Source of the DNA: Megaleporinus macrocephalus
Lineage: Eukaryota; Chordata; Actinopteri; Characiformes; Anostomidae
NCBI GenBank assembly: GCA_021613375.1
Contig: CM038716.1
Location: 7,252,394 to 7,316,393, forward strand
DNA length: 64,000 nucleotides
Direction: 5' to 3'
A program made the translations under genes and the position numbers. The notes under the pieces are model-generated. The model worked only from the letters and a program-made list of their open reading frames with translations. It ran no database searches and was not told the origin of the DNA. Numbering within the stretch: the stretch's first letter is position 1; every line of letters begins with the position of its first letter. Shown piece by piece: positions 36,040-47,200 of this stretch.

Positions 36040-36853
36040 AAAGACAAACAAGTATCTCCAAATAGTAACTTTATAGGAGAAGTTAAAATATAATGTAAGT
36101 GAATGGAACCAGTGTTTTTGAGGCATTTGTGTTGGTCCATTCATCATGAAATTTGTACACAACGTAAATGTTGGCGCCTACGTTCAGATGAGATCTGCTT
36201 CTCATTTAAAGTTTTAAACACAAAGTGACCCCTATAGTCCCCCAACTCTCTTCTCAGTGGACTTTGGCTTTTTCTGGCTTAAACCTGTCTAATACTCACC
36301 TCTAGTGGTGAGAAGTGTGAACTTCAGTAAGTGAACATCTCTGTGGTTTGAGTTTGTGTGAATACACAGCATTCAATTCTGGCAATGGAAACGCATCACT
36401 GTACCTAGAACCCATGTAGGTTCTAGGAAAGTTGTAAGAAACTCAAACTAAAAAAGATTATTTAAAGGCAGCTGTATTTATTGGTAGATGCAAAAACATA
36501 ATGCATTTTAATCCACAAGTAAATACTTTCAAGCAAGCAAGACAAAAAAATCATCACTGAAGTCTAAGAATATCATAATTTGTGCCAATCTTATTGAGCT
36601 TTGTGCTTTTAAAAAGTAAGATCCTTCTAAAATCCTCATTTTCACTGCTGCTTATGTGGGTTTATTGAGCGAAATGAATTTCTACATGACTGTTATATCG
36701 TTTATATTAAACAGACTGCACCTGCTAATGCAGATAAGCTCTGCTCTGATTGGCCTGCCTCAAGGAGACAACACTCCTTGTAACTTCAGTGTGAATGAGT
36801 GCGGCTAAACCCGCTGCAGGATGAGTAGGTGGGGTTTGAATTCAGCACAAAGG
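36038..36853 (-). other. Family D repeat and 3' flank of the deaminase gene
   Basis: 36046-36175 is a copy of dispersed repeat family D. On the minus strand AATAAA signals lie at 36661-36666 and 36477-36482, 190 and 370 bases after the deaminase stop codon; either could end the transcript. Confidence 0.45.
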
Positions 36854-37450
36854 CTAATTTCTGACGCATCTATTGTTGACCAACTTCTTGTCCACACAGC
36901 GGTAACAGCCGGCGTTATCACAGCGGTACAGCGGCACTCTAGAATCCACGGCTTTCATGTTACTGATCCACTGAGTGCTATTCTCGTCATATTTCCAAAC
37001 CTTCCCGAAAACGAACGCCCGAGGACCGGAGTGGTTCTCAAACATCTGGAGCGCCTTGATGATGCTGTGAGGCTTATTGGGTGTGGAGCAGGTGTTCACG
37101 CAGGGAGAGTTGAGGGTGTAGAACACTGCACAGCCAGCTGGATCTCTGTCCAGGAGCATCTTCATGAGAGGATCGTCAGGAGATGCATTTGGTGGGTTAG
37201 ACTTTATCAGCAGAAGGTACTCAGAGTGGTAGTTCACGTCTGGCTTATCTGGAATTGGTTTCGTCTTGGCAGCAATCAGTTGGGTACCCTTGTACACCCT
37301 AGCCGTGCTGTTCAAAGCAGATTTCACGTTCTGCGCGTCATCGTCCTGGAGGGAGATCTGGTCAGACCTCACATCAGCAACACACTTGTCAGCTGGAATG
37401 TTGATGGCCACAGCAAACTGGCTTCCACTTCCATAACTAAAAGCATGAAA

Positions 37451-37508
<58 letters not shown>

Positions 37509-40500
37509 TTAAAAAGCAGCATTAACTCTTAACATTTTACAGAATTTCAGGCATCGTTGATTAATAACTGGTCATACTGTAAAGTCATTCAGAGTGATTC
37601 GGTGTCAGATGCTCTGTTCTAGGGAAGCGTACCAAGTCCCAGTTGTTCACAGTGGTGGTGAATGGAACCAGACGTCCACCTCTAAAAGCTCCCTCATAGA
37701 AAGTTATTACATAAAATTGTACTGCCAGACGTTTGGGACATTGTTTTATATTCGTTTTTTGAAACATTTGGCCTTCTATTCATCTGTTCATGGTGAAGGG
37801 ATACATGCAAGAAGTTATGAGGCCCCTAATAGTCCCCAAAGACAACATATTATTTTCAGAATTATTGCTATTTTTGATAGTAAATGTTTATCTATGTGTT
37901 GTAGACAAGGTGACCGCTGGTTTCCATCACCACCACTGGGAAGAAATCTCTACAATCTCTACAATCAACATACCAAACCCCTCTATTGAAATCAGTAGGA
38001 GTTAGGGTTTAGTGTAAATGTAGGGGTTATGGTTTAGTGTAAATGTAGAGGTTAGGGTTTAGTGTAAATGTAGGGGTTATGGTTTAGTGTAAATGTAGAG
38101 GTTAGGGTTTAGTTTAAATGTAGGGGTTAGGGTTTAGTGTAAATGTAGAGGTTAGTGTTTAATGTAAATGTAGGAGTTAGAGTTTAGTGTAAATGTAGAG
38201 GTTAGGGTTTAGTGTAAATGTAGGGGTCAGTGTTTAGTGTAAATGTAGGAGTTAGGGTTTATTGTAAATGTAGGAGTTAGGGTTTAGTGTAAATGTAGAG
38301 GTTAGGGTTTAGTGTAAATGTAGGGGTTAGTGTTTAAATGTAGGGGTTAGGGTTTAGTGTAAATGTAGGGGTTAGTGTTTAGTGTAAATGTAGAGGTTAG
38401 GGTTTAGTGTAAATGTAGGGGTTAGGGTTTAGTGTAAATGTAGAGGTTAGTGTTTAATGTAAATGTAGGAGTTAGAGTTTAGTGTAAATGTAGAGGTTAG
38501 GGTTTAGTGTAAATGTAGGGGTCAGTGTTTAGTGTAAATGTAGGAGTTAGGGTTTATTGTAAATGTAGGAGTTAGGGTTTAGTGTAAATGTAGAGGTTAG
38601 GGTTTAGTGTAAATGTAGGGGTTAGTGTTTAGTGTAAATGTAGGGGTTAGGGTTTAGTGTAAATGTAGGGGTTAGTGTTTAGTGTAAATGTAGAGGTTAG
38701 GGTTTAGTGTAAATGTATAGGTTAGTGTTAAGTGTAAATGTAGGAGTTAGGGTTTAGTGTAAATGTAGGCATTAGGGTTTAGTTTAAATGTAGGGGTTAG
38801 TGTTTAGTGTAAATGTAGGGGTTAGGGTTTAGTGTAAATGTAGGAGTTAGGGTTTAGTTTAAATGTAGAGGTTAGTGTTTAGTGTAAATGTAGAGGTTAG
38901 GGTTTAGTGTAAATGTAGAGGTTAGTGTTTAGTGTAAATGTAGGACTCAGTGTTTGGTGTAAATGTAGGGGTTAGGGTTTAGTGTAAATGTAGAGGTTAG
39001 GGTTTAGTGTAAATGTAGCGGTTAGGGGTTTAGTGTAAATGTAGAGTTTAGGGGTTTAGTGTAAATGTAGAGATTAGGGTTTAGTGTAAATGTAGAGGTT
39101 AGTGTTTAGTGTAAATGTAAAGGTTAGGGTTTAGTGTAAATGTAGGAGTTAGTGTTTAGTGTAAATGTAGGAGTTAGCGTTTAGTGTAAATGTAGAGTTT
39201 AGGGTTTAGTGTAAATTTATGGGTTAGTGTTTAGTGTAAATGTAGGGGTTAGGGTTTAGTGTAAATGTAGGGGTTATGGTTTAGTGTAAATGTAGAGGTT
39301 AGGGTTTAGTTTAAATGTAGGAGTTAGGGTTTAGTGTAAATGTAGAGGTTAGGGTTTAGTGTAAATGTAGGAGTTAGCGTTTAGTGAAAATGTAGAGGGT
39401 AGGGTTTAGTGTAAATGTAGGAGTTAGGGTTTAGTGTAAATGTAGGGGTTAGGGTTTAGTGTAAATGTAGAGGTTAGGGTTTAGTGTAAATGTAGCGGTT
39501 AGGGTTTAGTGTAAATGTAGAGGTTAGGGGTTTAGTGTAAAGGTAGAGATTAGGGTTTAGTGTAAATGTAGAGGTTAGTGTTTAGTGTAAATGTAAAGGT
39601 TAGTGTTTAGTGTAAATGTAGGAGTTAGGGTTTAGTGTAAATGTAGGGGTTAGGGTTTAGTGTAAATGTAGAGATTAGAGTTTAGTGTAAATGTAGAGGT
39701 TAGTGTTTAGTGTAAATGTAAAGGTTAGGGTTTAGTGTAAATGTAGGAGTTAGTGTTTAGTGTAAATGTAGGAGTTAGTGTTTAGTGTAAATGTAGAGTT
39801 TAGGGTTTAGTGTAAATGTATGGGTTAGTGTTTAGTGTAAATGTAGGGGTTAGGGTTTAGTGTAAATGTAGGGGTTATGGTTTAGTGTAAATGTAGAGGT
39901 TAGGGTTTAGTTTAAATGTAGGATTTAGGGTTTAGTGTAAATGTAGAGGTTAGGGTTTAGTGTAAATGTAGGAGTTAGCGTTTAGTGTAAATGTAGAGGG
40001 TAGGGTTTAGTGTAATGTAGGGCTTAGGGTTTAGTGTAAATGTAGGAGTTAGTGTTTAGTGTATATGTAGAGGTTAGGGGTTTAGTGTAAATGTACGGGT
40101 TAGGGTTTAGTGTAAATATACATGTTAGGGTTTAGTGTAAATTTAGAGGTTAGGGTTTAGTGTAAATATACGTGTTAGGGTTTAGTGTATATGTAGAGGT
40201 TAGGGGTTTAGTGTAAATGTAGGGGTTATGGTTTAGTGTAAATGTAGAGGTTAGGGTTTAGTTTAAATGTAGGAGTTAGGGTTTAGTGTAAATGTAGAGG
40301 TTAGGGTTTAGTGTAAATGTAGGAGTTAGCGTTTAGTGTAAATGTAGAGGGTAGGGTTTAGTGTAAATGTAGGAGTTAGGGTTTAGTGTAAATGTAGGGG
40401 TTAGGGTTTAGTGTAAATGTAGAGGTTAGGGTTTAGTGTAAATGTAGCGGTTAGGGTTTAGTGTAAATGTAGAGGTTAGGGGTTTAGTGTAAAGGTAGAG

Positions 40501-42590
40501 ATTAGGGTTTAGTGTAAATGTAGAGGTTAGTGTTTAGTGTAAATGTAAAGGTTAGTGTTTAGTGTAAATGTAGGAGTTAGGGTTTAGTGTAAATGTAGGG
40601 GTTAGGGTTTAGTGTAAATGTAGAGGTTAGGGTTTAGTTTAAATGTAGGAGTTAGGGTTTAGTGTAAATGTAGAGGTTAGGGTTTAGTGTAAATGTAGGA
40701 GTTAGCGTTTAGTGTAAATGTAGAGGGTAGGGTTTAGTGTAAATATACGTGTTAGGGTTAAGTGTATATGTAGAGGTTAGGGGTTTAGTGTAAATGTACG
40801 GGTTAGGGTTTAGTGTAAATTTAGAGGTTAGGGTTTAGTGTAAATGTACGGGTTAGGGTTTAGTGTAAATATACGTGTTAGGGTTTAGTGTCAAAATAGA
40901 GGTTAGGGTTTAGTGTAAATATACATGTTAGGGTTTAGTGTATATGTAGAGGTTAGGGGTTAGTGTAAATGTACGGTTTAGGGTTTAGTGTAAATTTAGA
41001 GGTTAGGGTTTGGTGTAAATATACGTGTTAGGGTTTAGTGTATATGTATAGGTTAGGGTTTAGTGTAAATTTAGAGGTTAGGGTTTAGTGTAAATGTAGA
41101 GGTTAGGGGTTAGTGTAAAATTAGCTGGTTAGTTTCTTGATCTGGTCTTTTTTTGCATCTGTAATTTTCTGTAATTATTTTTGCTGATTGTTAAAAAGTA
41201 AGGGATGAAACTAAAGCAGGCATCCTCAACTTGATTAATGTGATATCTGAGTGGGAACAAAAGGCATTGTGCTTAGAGTTTAGCAGTTTAGGTCTATGTT
41301 TTTGATACATGAGGTTCAGGTTTTCCCAAGTGAGTGCATAGTTCTAGGGTTAGGGTTCTATTTACGTGTGTATGTAGTCGAGAAAAACTGTAAACATGCC
41401 ATATAAGTAAACTGAACTGAACTTGAACTGACTTTAGGGGCAGAACTGAGTTATTCAATCAGATGCATTTATATAGACTTAGAACAGAAACTACAGACAA
41501 TCAGAATGCAAAAAATTTCATAGATTTCTGTTTTTGCAATCACTATTTTTGGTATGTGTACTGAAGCCTATAGTAAACAACATTCTTGTTTAAAAAGATT
41601 AACTACATTAACATTTGTCCCCGTTTCAAGTTCAAAACTGATTCAATGTTAAATATAAAAAAAAATGCTCTAAATGAACTGACCCCTTAGATCCAGTTCT
41701 AAGTAGAAGCATTCATATTATTATTATGAATCAGTGATAATTATCAATGATTAAGTCTCATCGCCTTTTAAGCTTACGTTTTGTCGAGAAATCTGACGAC
41801 CTGTGGGAGATTTTGAACGTCCCGTGAAACAGCAGGAGTGAACAGAGAGAGCAAGAAGAGTCCAGCCAGCACTCCAGAACCCACCTAACCAAAACACACA
41901 GCACATTTTATCCATTAATTTGCTTTATATCATCAAATTATACTGTATCCATATATTATATGTGGAATTACCTGATGGGTTAGCAAGTATTCGTTATTTG
42001 TAATGGACGTTAATGTAACCAGATTTTATTCTAAGTACTTATGGATCATTCCGATTGGTCCATTGAATTGGAATTGTTAAAACGATGCAATGATTGCCCC
42101 AACATGTTTTACAAATTAATTAATTCAGTTTATACATTAATTCATTATATGAATTCAATAAATCTGTAAAGAATGCTCTAAATATGGCATAACTTCGTAC
42201 CAAGTGTTGGAAATTATATTGGAATTATGTGCTAAAATATGCCGATACGATAATAAATAAATACTTTTTCCCCAATAAAATAAAAGGATTATAAGGTCAC
42301 TGTCCATCTCCATTTTCGTGGATTTTCATTTTTCTACATCATTTCTACACTGCAGTTCCCATTTCATTAAAAATTTCATGATAAACGGACCAATAGAAAC
42401 GCTCTAAAATAGCTTGGAAGAATTCTGGTTCCATTGACTTACATTAAAAGAACAGACAGTTTTTGGCCTCTCCTGTGAAGTTGCCATGTTGGAGATGCTT
42501 GTTTTTCTTTGGACAGCGATGATGATATTCAGTAAATACACAATAATTTATATATACAATAATTATACATGCACCCAGAATACTTACCAT
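36854..42590 (-). CDS. Secreted zinc-dependent deaminase-like protein (AID/APOBEC-like, SNAD-type candidate), three exons
   Basis: Exons are 42590-42588 (the ATG only, then GTAAGT), 41884-41778 and 37436-36854 (stop included), giving 230 residues. Introns are phase 0 and phase 2. Residues 1-21 form a signal peptide (MVGSGVLAGLFLLSLFTPAVS). The zinc deaminase signature is clear: His107-Ser-Glu109 (37228-37220), then 38 residues, then Pro148-Cys149-x3-Cys153 (37105-37088). In this fold His and two Cys bind zinc and Glu moves the proton. A strand-like AFVFGKVW follows. Sequons at Asn79, Asn120 and two later sites, and a Cys-rich tail, fit a secreted protein. Krishnan, Iyer, Aravind and colleagues described secreted AID/APOBEC-like deaminases (SNADs) in fish, and this gene fits that description. 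Substrate and activity are unknown: nucleic acid, free base or nucleotide are all possible. Intron 2 holds a 3.1-kb telomere-like array. Confidence 0.82.
37453..37509. repeat. (CA)n-(TA)n tract beside the deaminase exon 3 acceptor
   Basis: On the gene strand this is (TA)n then (TG)n of about 20 units, ending some 16 bases before the TTTTAG acceptor at 37437-37438. Confidence 0.93.
37585..37985. repeat. Degenerate copy of the TTAA element family in deaminase intron 2
   Basis: It shares GGAACCAGACGTCCACCTCT, AAAAGCTCCCTCA, AGGGATACATGCA, TAGTCCCCAAAGA and CCATCACCACCACTG with 21546-22852. Its right edge touches the start of the 25-bp array. Confidence 0.7.
37995..41125. repeat. 25-bp telomere-like minisatellite in deaminase intron 2
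   Basis: About 125 units of GTTAGGGTTTAGTGTAAATG plus TAGAG or TAGGG. Each unit contains TTAGGGTTTAG, close to two vertebrate telomere repeats. Variants such as AGGAGTTAGCG followed by AGAGGGTAGGG recur at 39370, 39970, 40320 and 40690. The right end becomes irregular (TATACGTG, TTTAGAG variants). Confidence 0.96.
41126..41777. other. Deaminase intron 2, upstream part
   Basis: No element or gene recognised. Confidence 0.35.
42290..42525 (-). repeat. Family D repeat, inverted arm inside deaminase intron 1
   Basis: Its reverse complement carries AAAAACAAGCATCTCCAA, GTCAATGGAACCAGAATTCT, CCAAGCTATTTTAGAGC, TCTATTGGTCCGTTTATCAT and AATGATGTAGAAAA, matching 43040-43285 base for base over long stretches. 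Confidence 0.8.
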
Positions 42591-43039
42591 GGCTGCCAGT
42601 GCTGACGGAGTGTAGATAATGAAGAGCCGAACTTTTTGAAAACAACTTACTCAGATTATGTCTCCAGCCCACCCTTGGTCAAAAAAAAAAAAAAAAATTA
42701 GCTGTTTGTTGTTAAAAAACAAAAAAAGTGTCATCACACTTAGTGGGAAGTGTTAAGCCCTGAAGAGAAGCGTTAAGCAAAGAAATGACACTGCTGCATT
42801 AGCAATGTTAGCCACTGCTGAAACATCACCTGAAATAAATACATAATTAATTAATTAGTTAATTAAAACCTAACCCTCTTTCTGATTCTTAAACTTCACT
42901 GCAATGATATTACTGAAATGAAGACATTGGACCGATGATACAGAAGAACCAATTTTTGGACCCATATTATGGGAAACCAAACTTTCCCCATTTTTTTGGA
43001 ACAAGTTTAATATCAGTATATAAAGATTAATTAAGTTTC

Positions 43040-43285
43040 TGTCACTGTCCAATGAAAAACAAGTATTTCCAAAATTGCAACTTTACAGAAGGGTCCAAAA
43101 ACCTACTTTACTTTTAATGGAAGTCAGTGGAACCAGAATTTTTTCCAAGCTATTTTAGAGCACTTCTATTGGTCCGTTCATCATTAATTTTTCATGGAAC
43201 GTAAATGCCCATTGGTGTGCTCAAATGATGTAGAAAATATAAAATCAACAAAAATGGAGATAGATCATTCATTGGACAGCGACGA
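43040..43285 (+). repeat. Family D repeat, upstream arm
   Basis: Plus-oriented partner of 42290-42525. The two arms point toward each other and enclose deaminase exon 1 (42588-42590) and its likely promoter, about 515 bp between arms. Confidence 0.8.
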
Positions 43286-44265
43286 TATGCTGTTAGGTCC
43301 TCATTGGACTGTCAACTGGACTGCAAAATTTGAGCCAGTAAGTTTATTAGTTTTTTTTTTCCAAACCCACAAATTGGTTAGCTTATTAAATCATTACACA
43401 TTTACAGAATTACTGAAAACACAATATAATGTACTTAACATTCAACCTTTTATCCAACAAGACTCTCAAATGCTGGTAAAAAAGTCATTTACCATACAGT
43501 CCTTCACTCTCACAGCTCTTTGTCAGTTTATCACTAACAAGCTAGACTATCACACCTAAACCACAGACTTCTATCTGCCTATTCAGCAAAAATCACTCCA
43601 TTTACACCAAAACACAAACACACTCTTCCACAGAGAAACAACAAACCATGTTTTAGAAGAAAAGCCAGCGTTCAGTTGTGCTTCATGGATGCAGCGTGAA
43701 ATTGGAATTTCAAAATTGGGGTCCATTCCATTGTAAACTTCCCAGTCAAAGGTGAATACAAACCACCCGCAAGTATCATCTAATCAGCAACCAGGAATAA
43801 AAATGTCTAATTACGTGTCACCAGCATAACTATAAAAGTTTATATCATGCTTTCTTATGAGAAAAGCAATGGCCCTAGAACTGACCCTTGTGGTATTTAG
43901 TGTATGTAAATACATTCAATGATCAGTCCATACAGTCTTTGGAATCTAAACTGCCAACATTTTTGAACCCAATGTTTTTTTGAGGTCAAAAATGACATAC
44001 ATCCACCTACATCCGCATAGCCCCGCCCATCATCACTGAAGTTATATGGAGTGTTAAAGCCTGGACTGCTTTTTAAACGAGGCACAACACAGGATGGCCA
44101 ATCAGAACACAGCTCATTTACATATATCCATCTTAAAAGTGAGGTTACAAAAATAGCTTGTTATTTGGAAACGGCTTCACAGTCTGATAACTACAGAAAA
44201 TCAGATTTTGTAAGTAATCTATCAAATTTACATGCACTGGAAACTCAATAATCACATTTCTACTA
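43286..44265. other. Intergenic, nothing recognised
   Basis: AT-rich, no supported gene. It lies upstream of the deaminase gene and may hold regulatory DNA that I cannot see. Confidence 0.3.
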
Positions 44266-44269
44266 TGTC

Positions 44270-47200
44270 ATTACCTCTATCTCTATTTCACTACAATGTC
44301 ACTAGCACACCACTGCATCATTACTATATCATCTCTATGTCACTACTATGTCACTAGCACACCACTGCATCATTACTATATCATCTCTATGTCACTACTA
44401 TGTCACTAGCACACCACTGCATCATTACTATATCATCTCTATGTCACTACTATGTCACTAGCACACCACTGCATCATTACTATGTTACTATATCTTCTCT
44501 ATGTCACTACTATGTCACTAGCACACCACTGCATCATTACTATGTCACTATATTATTTCTATGTCACTACTATGTCACTAGCACACCACTGCATCATTAC
44601 AATGACAATACCTCATCTCTATGTCACTACTATGTCACTAGCACACCACTGCATCATTACTATATCATCTCTATGTCACTACTATGTCACTAGCACACCA
44701 CTGCATCATTACTATGTCACTATATCTTCTCTATGTCACTACTATGTCACTAGCACACCACTGCATCATTACTATGTCAGTATATTATCTCTATGTCACT
44801 ACTATGTCACTAGCACACCACTGCATCATTACAATGACACTACCTCATCTCTATGTCACTACTATTTCACTAGCACACCACTGCATCATGACTATGTCAC
44901 TATATAATCTCTATGTCATTACTATGTCACTAGCACACCACTACGTCATTACTATGTCACTATATCATCTCTATGTCACTACTATGTCACTAGCACACCA
45001 CTACGTCATTACTATGTCACTATATCATCTCTATGTCACTACTATGTCACTAGCACACCACTGCATCATTACAATGACAATACCTCATCTCTATGTCACT
45101 ACTATGTCACTAGCACACCACTGCATCATTACTATGTCACTATATTATCTCTATGTCACTACTATGTGACTAGCACACCACTGCATCATTACAATGACAC
45201 TACCTCATCTCTATGTCACTACTATGTCACTAGCACACCACTGCATCATTACTATGTCACTATATCATCTCTATGTCACTACTGTCACTAGCACACCACT
45301 GCATCATTACTATGTCACTATATTATCTCTATGTCACTACTATGTCACTAGCACACCACTGCATCATTACAATGACACTACCTCATCTCTATGTCACTAC
45401 TATTTCACTAGCACACCACTGCATCATGACTATGTCACTATATCATCTCTATATCACTACTATGTCACTAGCACACCACTACGTCATTACTATGTCACTA
45501 CCTCATCTCTATGTCACTACTATGTCACTAGCACACCACTGCATCATTACTATGTCGCTATATCATCTCTATGTCACTACTATGTCACTAGCACACCACT
45601 GCATCATTACTATGTCACTATATCTTCTCTATGTCACTACAATGTCACTAGCACACCACTGCATCATTACTATGTCACTATATCATCTCTGTCACTACTA
45701 TGTCGCTATATCATCTCTATGTCACTACAATGTCACTAGCACACCACTGCATCATTACTATGTCACTACCTCATCTCTATGTCACTACTATGTCACTAGC
45801 ACACCACTGCATCATTACTATGTCACTATATCTTCTCTATGTCACTACAATGTCACTAGCACTCCACTGCATCATTACTATGTCACTATATTATGTCTGT
45901 CACTACTATGTCACTAGCACACCACTGCATCATTACAATGACACTACCTCACCTCTATGTCACTACTATGTCACTAGCACACCACTGCATCATTACTATG
46001 TCACTATATCATCTCTATGTCACTACTGTCACTAGCACACCACTGCATCATTACTATGTCACTATATTATCTCTATGTCACTACTATGTCACTAGCACAC
46101 CACTGCATCATTACAATGACACTACCTCATCTCTATGTCACTACTATTTCACTAGCACACCACTGCATCATGACTATGTCACTATATCATCTCTATGTCA
46201 CTACTATGTCACTAGCACACCACTACGTCATTACTATGTCACTACCTCATCTCTATGTCACTACTATGTCACTAGCACACCACTGCATCATTACTATGTC
46301 GCTATATCATCTCTATGTCACTACTATGTCACTAGCACACCACTGCATCATTACTATGTCACTATATCTTCTCTATGTCACTACAATGTCACTAGCACAC
46401 CACTGCATCATTACTATGTCACTAGCTCATCTCTAGGGCACTACTATGTCACTAGCACACCACTGCATCATTACTATGTCAGTATATTATCTCTATGTCA
46501 CTACTATGTCACTAGCACACCACTGCATCATTACTATGTCACTATATTATTTCTATGTCACTACAATGTCACTAGCAAACCACTACATCATTACTATGTC
46601 ACTATATTATTTCTATGTCACTACTATGTCACTAGCACACCACTGCATCATTACAATGACACTACCTCATCTCTATGTCACTACTATGTCACTAGCACAC
46701 CACTGCATCATTACAATGACACTACCTCATCTCTATGTCACTACTATGTCACTAGCACACCACTGCATCATTACTGTGTCACTATATCATCTCTATGTCA
46801 CTACTATGGCACTAGCACACCACTGCATCATTACTATGTCACTAGCTCATCTCTAGGGCACTACTATGTCACTAGCACACCACTGCATCATTACTATGTC
46901 ACTATATCATTTCTATGTCACTACTATGTCACTAGCACACCACTGCATCATTAATATGTCACTACCTCATCTCTATGTCACTACTATGTTACTAGCACAC
47001 CACTGCATCATTCCTATGTCGCTATATCATCTCTATGTCACTACTATGTCACTAGCACACCACTGCATCATTACTATGTCACTATATCTTCTCTATGTCA
47101 CTACAATGTCACTAGAACACCACTACGTCATTACTATGTTACTATATCATCTCTATGTCACTAAAATGTCACTAGCACACCACTGCATCATTACTATGTC

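Noticed and set aside
37995..41125. A chromosome end (true telomere)
   Set aside because: Units are 25-bp TTAGGGTTTAG variants bounded by gene exons on both sides, so the array is interstitial.
42640..42655. Second donor-like GTAAGT (minus strand) upstream of deaminase exon 1
   Set aside because: It could mark a further 5' non-coding exon, but no matching acceptor before 42590 was convincing.
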